Origin: Rheinheimera sp.
Lineage (GTDB): Bacteria > Pseudomonadota > Gammaproteobacteria > Enterobacterales > Alteromonadaceae
Length of the DNA: 64,000 nucleotides
Direction of reading: 5' to 3'
Assembly (NCBI RefSeq): GCF_030824435.1
Contig: NZ_JAVBXS010000013.1
Location: 62,001-126,000, forward strand
Below, piece by piece: positions 54,673 to 64,000 of this stretch. Position 1 is the first letter of the stretch. Every line of letters begins with the position of its first letter. The notes below the pieces were generated by a model. That model worked only from the letters and a program-made list of their open reading frames with translations. It was not told where the DNA came from and did no database searches. Position numbers and translations under genes: made by a program.

Positions 54673-54939
54673 CTAGGGCAAACTGCTGATATCACCCTGT
54701 TTTTTGCCACGCGCTTTGTTAATGGCTTCATCCATGGCTGTTACTTTGGGATCTTTTTTCTTAAAAGGGTCGGTTTTGCCCGATTTTTCCTGTTGTTTGT
54801 CAATTTGCTGCTGTTGATAAATGCCGCTGGCCACAGCCGAAGTTGCGTCTATCACATCATTGCCGGTTTGCACTTGCACACAACCTGTTGCAGCAAATAA
54901 AACAAAGAATATCAGCGTATTGCGCATAAATTTGCCCAT
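54673..54939 (-). CDS. Small lipoprotein, unknown
   Basis: 88 residues (or 84 from ATG 54927). The lipoprotein signal ends FAATGC, then a variable, charged, helical tail rich in Gln and Lys (IYQQQQIDKQQEKSGKTDPFKKKDPKVTAMDEAINKARGKKQGD). No family recognised; one ATG at 54939 and another at 54927 are possible, and neither has a clear ribosome site. Single gene in a gap between bioA and the 55014 gene. Confidence 0.7.
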   Translation of the reverse strand: MGKFMRNTLIFFVLFAATGCVQVQTGNDVIDATSAVASGIYQQQQIDKQQEKSGKTDPFKKKDPKVTAMDEAINKARGKKQGDISSLP

Positions 54940-55013
54940 TAATTTTACAAAAGTGCTACTTTAGGTCGGCAAAACTGAACGCTAACTGTATCGGCTTTAT
55001 CACAACAACAGGC

Positions 55014-55388
55014 TTATAAAATAACCGCCAGATACAACAACACTGCAGACGACATCAATAGCAGCACCACGAGGTTATAACGCAGATGATCATCAGCGCG
55101 TTTTAATCTGAATCTGTTTAGCAGCAAACTCAACAGGCTGATGCCACAACACCACCACAACAAATAAATCAACCTTGCTGTGAGTGTAGGATCCCAATAA
55201 TCCCGCACCTGAATATCCAGGTATTGCAAAAAACCATACTGCACTTCAGGTTTCGCCAGATGACTGAATCCCATGGCAATCACAAAAACCACCCAACCGG
55301 CAACAGACAGCCAGTTTAAGCTTTGCAGTAGCCAGTCGGGCCCACGACGGCGGTTTTTTGTTGGTAATGGCCGTTTTTGCTCAGTCAA
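55014..55388 (-). CDS. Small membrane protein, unknown
   Basis: 124 residues with three membrane segments ([60 protein letters not shown]). The N-terminus is basic and proline/arginine-rich ([19 protein letters not shown]). I do not recognise a function. It is divergent from asnS with about 107 bp between starts. Confidence 0.75.
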   Translation of the reverse strand: MTEQKRPLPTKNRRRGPDWLLQSLNWLSVAGWVVFVIAMGFSHLAKPEVQYGFLQYLDIQVRDYWDPTLTARLIYLLWWCCGISLLSLLLNRFRLKRADDHLRYNLVVLLLMSSAVLLYLAVIL

Positions 55389-55495
55389 ATCGGGCTTCCT
55401 GTCAATTTTTGCTTGTGTTGAAACGCTGCCTGCGTATGATTACACCTCTTAAGTTAAATTCAACCTTTTTCAAGCAGCAAGTTGGAGCCTATTGC

Positions 55496-56896
55496 ATGAC
55501 GCATGCAGTGATTAAAGATGTTTTAGCCGGCAAATATGCAGTCGGCGACCTGGTTACCGTCAAAGGCTGGATCCGCACCCGTCGTGATTCCAAAGCCGGT
55601 ATTTCTTTCCTCGCCGTACATGACGGCAGCTGTTTTGATGCACTGCAAGCCGTCGCTCCGGCCGAATTAAATAATTACGAAACCGAAATTAAACGCCTGA
55701 CTACAGCCTGTTCTGTGGTGGTGAGCGGCACTATTGCCCGCTCAGAAGGTCAGGGTCAGTCTTATGAAATTCAGGCCACTTCTGTAGAAGTGCTGGGTTT
55801 TGTCGAAAACCCTGACACCTACCCTATGGCACCAAAACGCCATTCGATGGAATATCTGCGCGAACAAGCGCATTTACGTTCACGTACCAATATGGTTGGC
55901 GCCATTACCCGGGTTCGGCATTGTCTGGCACAAGCCATTCACCGTTTTTTCCACGAACGTGGTTTTTATTGGATAAGCACCCCAATTATTACCGGTGCCG
56001 ATGCTGAAGGCGCAGGTGAAATGTTCCGGGTCAGTACTTTAGACATGGAAAACCTGCCACGTGATGACAAAGGCAAAGTCGATTACAAACAAGACTTTTT
56101 TGGCAAAGAAACCTTTTTAACGGTGTCCGGCCAGCTGAACGTTGAAACTTACGCTTGTGCTTTGTCCAATGTGTACACTTTCGGCCCGACTTTTAGAGCT
56201 GAAAACTCAAACACTACCAGACACTTAGCTGAATTCTGGATGATTGAACCTGAAGTGGCTTTTGCTGAATTAAAAGACGTAGCGCAGCTTGCAGAAGACA
56301 TGCTGAAGTATGTGTTTAAAGCAGTGCTGGCAGAGCGTGGCGACGATATGGCGTTTTTTGCCGAGCGTGTGGATGACAAAGCTATCAGCCGTCTGCAAGA
56401 CATAATTAACTCAAGTTTTGTGCGGATGGATTACACCGAAGCCGTTGAGATTTTAAAAACTTGCGGCAAAAAGTTTGATTACCCGGTGGAATGGGGTGTG
56501 GACTTACAGTCAGAGCACGAGCGTTATTTAGCTGAAGTGCATGTTGGCGCGCCGGTGATCCTGCAAAACTATCCAAAAGACATCAAAGCTTTTTATATGC
56601 GCATGAACGAAGATGGCAAAACAGTAGCCGCTATGGACATTCTGGCGCCTGGCATTGGTGAAATTATTGGTGGTTCACAACGTGAAGAACGTTTAGAGCA
56701 GTTAGACGCTCGCATGGACGCTATGGGCCTGAATAAAGAAGACTACAGCTGGTACCGCGACCTGCGCCGTTATGGCACAGTGCCGCATGCCGGTTTTGGT
56801 TTAGGTTTTGAGCGTTTGGTGTCTTATGTGACTGGTGTAGGCAACGTACGTGATGTGATTGCCTTCCCACGCACACCTGGCAACGCTGACTTCTAA
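55496..56896 (+). CDS. asnS: Asparaginyl-tRNA synthetase
   Basis: 466 residues from ATG 55496 (GGAG 8 nt upstream), the usual length. The anticodon-binding OB domain has [34 protein letters not shown], and the class II catalytic core has motif 2 [22 protein letters not shown] and motif 3 [18 protein letters not shown]-dependent charging of tRNA-Asn. A terminator follows at 56941-56970. Confidence 0.97.
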   Translation: MTHAVIKDVLAGKYAVGDLVTVKGWIRTRRDSKAGISFLAVHDGSCFDALQAVAPAELNNYETEIKRLTTACSVVVSGTIARSEGQGQSYEIQATSVEVLGFVENPDTYPMAPKRHSMEYLREQAHLRSRTNMVGAITRVRHCLAQAIHRFFHERGFYWISTPIITGADAEGAGEMFRVSTLDMENLPRDDKGKVDYKQDFFGKETFLTVSGQLNVETYACALSNVYTFGPTFRAENSNTTRHLAEFWMIEPEVAFAELKDVAQLAEDMLKYVFKAVLAERGDDMAFFAERVDDKAISRLQDIINSSFVRMDYTEAVEILKTCGKKFDYPVEWGVDLQSEHERYLAEVHVGAPVILQNYPKDIKAFYMRMNEDGKTVAAMDILAPGIGEIIGGSQREERLEQLDARMDAMGLNKEDYSWYRDLRRYGTVPHAGFGLGFERLVSYVTGVGNVRDVIAFPRTPGNADF

Positions 56897-56940
56897 CAAA
56901 AGCAACAGCTTGTGTTACAGCTCCTTTTGAGCAAGCTACA

Positions 56941-56970
56941 AAAAAGCCATCTTCGCGATGGCTTTTTTTA
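56941..56970 (+). terminator. Intrinsic terminator after asnS
   Basis: AAAAAAGCCATC / GATGGCTTTTTTT arms around TTCGC, with T-run on both strands. Confidence 0.9.
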
Positions 56971-57070
56971 TGGTCTAGGAATTTTTATGCACTTTAAAAA
57001 ACGGTATGCCGCTATTGCGGGAGCAATTCGCGACTGTGCTTCATTAAATGTTTAATTAAGTGTTTATTAG

Positions 57071-57631
57071 TTATTCAAAATAACTGAAAAAATGATTGGT
57101 ATCAGGTACAGGTCTTTGTGGTGCTTCACCGGCACAGGTGCCAAGATACAAATAACCCACAATTTCGTCGTCTTCACCCAAGCCTAAGGTTTGTTTCACA
57201 AACTCATACTGAGCATAAGCGCCGGTGCGCCAGATACCGCCAAAACCCAAGGCAAAAGCGGCTTGTTGCATCGCCATCACACTACAGGCGGCAGATTGCA
57301 CCTGCTCTTGCAATGGTACTTTGGCATGTTCAGAACATTTGGCAATACAGGCTATCACCATAGGAGCGCGCAGCGGTAACTGTCGTGCCCTTTCCAATAA
57401 TTCATTGGCAATAGACGGGTCTTCTTCTACGGCAGCTTCGGCAAAAATATCACCTAATTTAGCCAGCGCAGTTTTGCCCTGAAAAATAACAAAACGCCAT
57501 GGTTTTAAACCACCATGATCAGGCACTTTTAACGCTGCCTGTTTAATCAGCTCTAATGCTTCACCGGCCGGTGCCGGTTCAGTTAAACGTGAAGAAGAAT
57601 AGCGGGTTGTTAATAACGTAATAGCATCCAT
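57071..57631 (-). CDS. Nitroreductase-family oxidoreductase, YdjA-like
   Basis: 186 residues, the YdjA minimal nitroreductase size. TRYSSSRLTEPAP, KVPDHGGLKPWRFVIFQG, PLRAPMVIACIAKC, QSAACSVMAMQQAAFALGFGGIWRTGAY and EIVGYLYLGTCAGEAP agree. FMN- and NAD(P)H-dependent; natural substrate unknown. Single gene. Confidence 0.9.
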   Translation of the reverse strand: MDAITLLTTRYSSSRLTEPAPAGEALELIKQAALKVPDHGGLKPWRFVIFQGKTALAKLGDIFAEAAVEEDPSIANELLERARQLPLRAPMVIACIAKCSEHAKVPLQEQVQSAACSVMAMQQAAFALGFGGIWRTGAYAQYEFVKQTLGLGEDDEIVGYLYLGTCAGEAPQRPVPDTNHFFSYFE

Positions 57632-57728
57632 AACATCAGCCCCTGGAAAAAATGCCCTGTAAGGCTAGCAAATAAAATCAAAGCGCGACAATAGTTTTCA
57701 TCGGCAAGAGGCTGTTTGCTGCGACGCT

Positions 57729-57776
57729 GCACAATAACTGCCGAAGAAGCGAGCGCCGGTATTGCCGTTATTGTGC
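57729..57776 (-). terminator. Inverted repeat at the glgA stop
   Basis: GCACAATAAC / GTTATTGTGC arms (10 bp) with a 28-nt loop that overlaps the glgA stop codon. No T-run follows on the minus strand, so terminator function is weakly supported. Confidence 0.35.
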
Positions 57777-59201
57777 CTGTTGGTAAAGATGCAGATATTT
57801 TTCCGCCGCCTGATCCCAGCCAAAATATTGTTGCATGCCTCTTTGTTGCACCTTTTGGTATTTGCTCTGGTTTTGAAACAGCGCTTCTGCGCTTTTTAAC
57901 GCCTGAATTAAATCCTGTTCTGCAGGTTCAACAAAATGGATACCTGTGGCGTTTCTTGCCGGTAGCGCCACCACAGTGTCTTTTAAACCACCAGTAGCAC
58001 GCACTATAGGCACAGTGCCATAACGCAGACTGTAAATCTGGTTCAGACCACAAGGTTCAAATAAACTCGGCATCAGGAAAAAGTCACCGGCCGCTTCCAG
58101 CTGGTGGGAAAAATCTTCATCAAAACCTTCGATAAAACGGTACTTCAGCGGATATTGTTGTTGCAGCGCTTTGAGCGGCTGTATGTATTTTTGCTCGCCA
58201 GTGCCCATCATTACCACCTGAGCATCGCAGGTGCCAAGCCAGTTGGTTAAGGCCGGAATAAGGTAATCAAAACCTTTTTGCCCTGTCACACGGCTTACCA
58301 ATACAAACAACGGCACTTTTTGACCATTATGGTTGTGGGCATGGCTGTCAGCCAGCCCCATTTGCCGGCGAAGTTCGGTTTTGCATTGCTGTTTCCCGGT
58401 TAAATCGGCGCTGTGGTAGTTGGCGACCAGCGATTTATCTGTTTGTGGATCCCAGCGGCCATAATCACAGCCATTTAAAATACCAACAAAACTACTCTGC
58501 CTGGCCTGATACAAGGCACTTAAGCCGTTGGCGGCCGGCTCTGACAATAACTCGTCCCGGTAACCCTGACTCACAGTATTCAGCGCGCTGGCATGTTGTA
58601 CGCCCAGACTCAACAAGCTAGGAGCGATACCTGCCGCAAAATCATCGGGCGTCAGGCCAAGGTTTTTAAAGTCATGTTGGGCTATGCCCTGTTGATAAGC
58701 GGCATTGTGAATGGTCAGAATAAACCTGCTCTGCAGCAGTTTGCCCTGTTGTTGCATTTGTTTTAGATACACAGCAGCCAGCGCTGTTTGCCAGTCGTGG
58801 CCGTGGATCACATCAGCTTTAATGCCACTTTCACTCAGATAACAAAGTGCGGCTTTGCAAAAAAAAGCAAACCGCAAAGCATTGTCAGCAAAAGCATGAT
58901 AACCATCATCATAAGGGCGACTGCGGGCAAAAAAATCATGGTGTTCAATCAACGCCACTGAAATACCATCTTCCAGCAGATGCCGCACGGCACAACCATA
59001 ATGTTGCTCACCCAAGGCAAAATAGATGGATTGCCATTCAGGTAACAGTTCACGCTGGTATAACACACCATAACGAGGCAACAGCACAGTGATTTGATGT
59101 CCTTGCGCCTTAAGCGCCTGCGCCAGTCCTCTGGTTGCATCGGCCAATCCACCGGTTTTTAGCAAACCTTCGTATTCACTGCATAAAAATACTATGTGCA
59201 T
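57768..59201 (-). CDS. glgA: Glycogen synthase
   Basis: 477 residues from ATG 59201, GT5 family. ADP-glucose site KTGGLAD at 15-21, then HGHDWQTALAAVYL, LTIHNAAYQQGIAQHDFKNLGL, LVSRVTGQKGFDYLIPAL and SLFEPCGLNQIYSLRYGTVPIVRATGGLKDTV. It extends alpha-1,4-glucan from ADP-glucose. Located 37 bp after glgC in a glgCA operon; an inverted repeat at 57729-57776 overlaps its stop. No branching enzyme or phosphorylase gene is adjacent. Confidence 0.95.
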   Translation of the reverse strand: MHIVFLCSEYEGLLKTGGLADATRGLAQALKAQGHQITVLLPRYGVLYQRELLPEWQSIYFALGEQHYGCAVRHLLEDGISVALIEHHDFFARSRPYDDGYHAFADNALRFAFFCKAALCYLSESGIKADVIHGHDWQTALAAVYLKQMQQQGKLLQSRFILTIHNAAYQQGIAQHDFKNLGLTPDDFAAGIAPSLLSLGVQHASALNTVSQGYRDELLSEPAANGLSALYQARQSSFVGILNGCDYGRWDPQTDKSLVANYHSADLTGKQQCKTELRRQMGLADSHAHNHNGQKVPLFVLVSRVTGQKGFDYLIPALTNWLGTCDAQVVMMGTGEQKYIQPLKALQQQYPLKYRFIEGFDEDFSHQLEAAGDFFLMPSLFEPCGLNQIYSLRYGTVPIVRATGGLKDTVVALPARNATGIHFVEPAEQDLIQALKSAEALFQNQSKYQKVQQRGMQQYFGWDQAAEKYLHLYQQAQ

Positions 59202-59238
59202 CAGAACCCTGTGCTCCTTTGTTGCCGTTATGGCGTTC

Positions 59239-60471
59239 TCAGTCAAAACCTACCAGTGCGCCTTTGGGGATCACCACCACACCGTCCGGTGATACGTGGA
59301 AACGCTCGCGGTCCAGCACCGGATCTTCACCTATCACAGTACCAGGCGCAATCTTCACGTCTTTATCGATAATGGCACGACGGATACGGCAGCCGCGGCC
59401 TATATCGTTGTTACCCATCAACACACTTTTTTCGATATAACCATGACTGTGTACATGCACGTTGTAGCCAAGAATGGAATGGTAGACGATAGAACCACTG
59501 ACAATACAACCTGCTGCCACCATAGAGCTGATGGCCTGACCTGTACGGTTTGCTTCATCGTGGACAAATTTTGCCGGTGGCACAGGAGGTGTGTAACTAC
59601 GTAAAGGCCAGTATTTGTTATACAAATCAATGGGCGGTACCACTGAAATCAAATCCATATTGGCTTCATAATAAGAGTCGATAGTCCCCACATCCCGCCA
59701 GTAACCCCAGGCAGCCTCTTTTTCACCACGAATAATATTGGTAGAAAAATCATAGACATATACGTCGCCAGACGGAAAAAGTTTCGGGATGATGTTATGG
59801 CCAAAATCGTGTTTGGAATCGACCTGCGCTGCATCTTCTTCCAGCACGTCCACCAGACAACGGGCTTCAAAAATATAATTGCCCATAGAAGCCAGCACAA
59901 AATCAGGATTGCCCGGAATAGTTTTAGGGTTGGATTTTGGTTTTTCTTCAAAACCAATCATTTTGCCCTGTTCATCCACTTCTATCACGCCAAATTCATG
60001 GGCTTGTGACACAGGTACCGGAATAGCTGCAACAGTCAGTCTGGCATTACGCTGACGGTGAAAATCCAGCATCTGACGTACATCCATTTTATAAATGTGG
60101 TCGCCACCAAACACGCAGACATGTTCAGGATCCAGGCCATGAATCAGGTGCAGGTTTTGATACACAGCGTCCGCTGTGCCCAGATACCAATGTTTGCCGG
60201 TTTGCATCTGTGCCGGAATGGGGTCGATAAACCTGTTGGTTAAGCCCGTCACCCGCCAGGCACGGCTTAAATGTTTCATCAGCGAATGTGATTTAAACTG
60301 GGTGATCACAAAAATCTGCAACAAGTCTGAATTGACAAAGTTGTTCAACACAAAATCGATAATGCGATAGTTCCCACCAAAAGGAACTGCGGGTTTGGCC
60401 CGAATGCCGGTTAATGGCGCCAGTCTTGTGCCTTCTCCGCCAGCCAAAATCATAGTTAATACACCAGACAT
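59239..60471 (-). CDS. glgC: Glucose-1-phosphate adenylyltransferase
   Basis: 410 residues from ATG 60471 (AGGGAGT 6 nt upstream). ILAGGEGTRLAPLTGIRAKPAVPFGGNYRIIDFVLNN, HWYLGTADAVYQN, VCVFGGDHIYKMD, FEEKPKSNPKTIP and the C-terminal left-handed helix SMVAAGCIVSGSIVYHSILGYNVHVH are all typical. It makes ADP-glucose from glucose-1-phosphate and ATP. First gene of glgCA. Sucrose phosphorylase at 2700-4187 is a potential source of its substrate. Confidence 0.95.
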   Translation of the reverse strand: MSGVLTMILAGGEGTRLAPLTGIRAKPAVPFGGNYRIIDFVLNNFVNSDLLQIFVITQFKSHSLMKHLSRAWRVTGLTNRFIDPIPAQMQTGKHWYLGTADAVYQNLHLIHGLDPEHVCVFGGDHIYKMDVRQMLDFHRQRNARLTVAAIPVPVSQAHEFGVIEVDEQGKMIGFEEKPKSNPKTIPGNPDFVLASMGNYIFEARCLVDVLEEDAAQVDSKHDFGHNIIPKLFPSGDVYVYDFSTNIIRGEKEAAWGYWRDVGTIDSYYEANMDLISVVPPIDLYNKYWPLRSYTPPVPPAKFVHDEANRTGQAISSMVAAGCIVSGSIVYHSILGYNVHVHSHGYIEKSVLMGNNDIGRGCRIRRAIIDKDVKIAPGTVIGEDPVLDRERFHVSPDGVVVIPKGALVGFD

Positions 60472-60921
60472 CTGAGACTCCCTGTTAATCAAAACCAATA
60501 CCAGCCGAAATTTGCGATGCCGGCCAGTGTTTGATGCTGGTACGGGCAAGCGTTGTGTCACGCACAGCGCTAACACATTGCAAAGCCGATACCATGATGA
60601 ATGACACACTGATAAATCCTTCAACAGCCGGAGTTAACTGCACAGTGTGCGATAGAGTGTATGTCGTTGCTGTGGCAACGGTATGACAAAAAGCGCCAAT
60701 TTGGTGCAACTATGCAACAACGCACCATAATGGCAATTCAAGATGTCACATCAACTGTAATAACGCTTAAAGCCTTGTGCTGGCAAGCATAATGCGGATA
60801 ATTTTTCAGATTTATGGCAAAAATAAGGCGCCCATCGGGGCGCCGTGAATTTTTAGCTGAGCAACACCAGCTTTGTGAGCTTTTGTGGTCTGGCTGCCCT
60901 GTTGGTAAACCGGGCAAAAGT
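60472..60921. other. Control region upstream of glgC, 450 bp
   Basis: Between glgC and the fadH stop. It contains two dyads: CGTTGC/GCAACG at 60665-60680 and TGGTGC/GCACCA at 60702-60727, and the fadH terminator (60818-60844). No convincing ORF. The dyads could be operators, but I cannot name the regulator. Confidence 0.45.
60818..60844 (-). terminator. Intrinsic terminator after fadH
   Basis: On the minus strand GGCGCCC / GGGCGCC arms (7 bp) around CGAT are followed by TTATTTTTG. It lies 78 bp past the fadH stop. Confidence 0.75.
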
Positions 60922-62979
<2,058 letters not shown>

Positions 62980-63097
62980 TTATCCGCTTTTAATTGCGCT
63001 GACAAGGAATAAACATTTTCTTACAAATTCCGTTTAAGTTTATTGCCTTAATTCGTTATCTTAGCCTCAGACAGAAGTATTTAAATAGGTGTTTGAT

Positions 63098-64000
63098 ATG
63101 TCGTTAGAAAGACCAGGTCTGCTCAGAAGGTTTTTTGGTGCAGTTTTGCGTGTGTTTAAAACTGTTCGTAATCTGGTACTTAACCTGATTTTCCTGGTAA
63201 TTTTTATTGGGTTTATCAGTGTGTTGTTATCCGATGGTGAAGAAGTTTCAGTTCCGGAAACTGCAGCCTTAGTGCTGAATTTAAAAGGTGATCTGGTTGA
63301 AGAACTGCGTTTTGTTGATCCGGTTGAAGCTATGGTCAACGAAGCCGCAGGTGGCAGCGAAGAAAGCCCGGAAATTCTGGTTCGTGATGTGGTGAAAGTG
63401 ATTGAAGGCGCCACTAAAGACAATAAAATCAAAGCGATAGTTTTGGAGTTGTCAAATCTCGGCCGAGGTTCACTGGACAAGTTGCAAACAGTGGGCGCCG
63501 CGCTGGAAAAATTTAAAGCTGCAGATAAAAAGGTGCTGGCAACAGGTACTTTTTATGCACAAAACCAATATTACCTCGCCAGTTATGCAGACAGTATCAA
63601 CCTGCATCCAAAAGGCACTGTGCTGCTGGAAGGTTATGGCAGTTACCCAATGTATTACAAAAGCGCGCTGGAAAAACTGAAAATCAGCACTCACGTTTTT
63701 AAAGTGGGTACTTATAAGTCGGCGGTAGAACCTTTCCTGCGCGATGATATGTCACCTGAAGCCAAAGAAGCCAACAGTGCCTGGTTAAACGAACTCTGGA
63801 GCACCTACAAACAGCAGGTTGCCGAGCGGCGTGGTTTTGAAGTGAACAACTTTGATGAAAGTTTTGCCACTTTATATCAACGCATCAGTGCAACTGAAGG
63901 TGATATTGCCAAATATGCACTGGATGCCAAACTGGTCGACACGCTGAAAACCCGCGAGCAGTTCCGTCAGGATATGATTGCATTGGTTGGCGAAGATAAA
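63098..64000 (+). CDS. sppA: Signal peptide peptidase SppA, N-terminal part
   Basis: 301 residues seen from ATG 63098 (AGGTG upstream); the gene continues past the window edge. There is one N-terminal membrane segment (LVLNLIFLVIFIGFISVLL), then the SppA fold with VPETAALVLNLKGDLVEE, KAIVLELSNLGRGSLDKLQ, and VFKVGTYKSAVEPFLRDDMSPEAKEAN, in which the catalytic Lys of the 67-kDa type is K in TYKSAVEP. It degrades signal peptides left in the inner membrane. The Ser nucleophile would lie beyond the window. Confidence 0.93.
   Translation, partial: MSLERPGLLRRFFGAVLRVFKTVRNLVLNLIFLVIFIGFISVLLSDGEEVSVPETAALVLNLKGDLVEELRFVDPVEAMVNEAAGGSEESPEILVRDVVKVIEGATKDNKIKAIVLELSNLGRGSLDKLQTVGAALEKFKAADKKVLATGTFYAQNQYYLASYADSINLHPKGTVLLEGYGSYPMYYKSALEKLKISTHVFKVGTYKSAVEPFLRDDMSPEAKEANSAWLNELWSTYKQQVAERRGFEVNNFDESFATLYQRISATEGDIAKYALDAKLVDTLKTREQFRQDMIALVGEDK

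Overview
The window is a contiguous stretch of chromosome from a gammaproteobacterium. Gene content (ppsA-ppsR pair, bioBFCD opposite bioA, FadH with a FadR-like box, HtpX, AsnS, class II DAHP synthase, TonB-dependent receptors, exoprotein and lipoprotein genes) and protein style suggest the Alteromonadales/Rheinheimera-Alishewanella group. This placement is an inference from recognised families, not a search result. No rRNA, tRNA, CRISPR array, insertion sequence or prophage was seen. Genes are densely packed and terminators are frequent and well formed.

Region 1 (1-6386) is a sucrose-utilisation locus: a TonB-dependent receptor (cut by the window edge), an MFS permease, sucrose phosphorylase, a LacI-family regulator and a PfkB fructokinase. 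Three copies of a CTTAATyGwTTAAG palindrome sit in its three control regions and probably form the regulon's operators. Region 2 (6416-9826) holds a 45-codon small ORF, a LysR regulator, a Tat-exported dienelactone-hydrolase-like protein and two small lipoproteins.

Region 3 (9912-17991) is the most interesting part. A tightly overlapping four-gene operon encodes trans-3-hydroxy-L-proline dehydratase, an M24 Xaa-Pro peptidase, an ornithine-cyclodeaminase-family (pyrroline-2-carboxylate) reductase and a POT-type peptide transporter. It is divergent from a secreted single-domain M9 collagenase-like protease, and a 16-bp perfect palindrome lies between them. Together they look like a collagen / hydroxyproline-peptide scavenging island. 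A secreted protein of unknown function follows.

Region 4 (18115-32848) has a chromate transporter; a LysR gene divergent from glutaryl-CoA dehydrogenase, which is followed by an unusual fused E1 alpha-beta 2-oxoacid dehydrogenase overlapping a FabD-like acyltransferase; a periplasmic-sensor diguanylate cyclase; a PBP4-type lipoprotein; 5-oxoprolinase subunits B and C; an AmiD-type amidase; and an NhaC-type antiporter. Region 5 (32871-42365) carries a motif-divergent ADP-ribosylglycohydrolase-like protein, a lone RmlD, PEP synthase with its regulator PpsR, a HAD phosphatase, a PanE-like reductase, class II DAHP synthase and a low-molecular-weight tyrosine phosphatase.

Region 6 (42477-64000) contains a MoxR-DUF58-transglutaminase operon, small envelope proteins, HtpX, dipeptidase E, the biotin genes, AsnS, a YdjA-type nitroreductase, glgCA, FadH and the beginning of SppA. 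Metabolic links that can be inferred: sucrose phosphorylase yields glucose-1-phosphate, the substrate of GlgC; PpsA supplies PEP for DAHP synthase and gluconeogenesis on amino acids and fatty acids.
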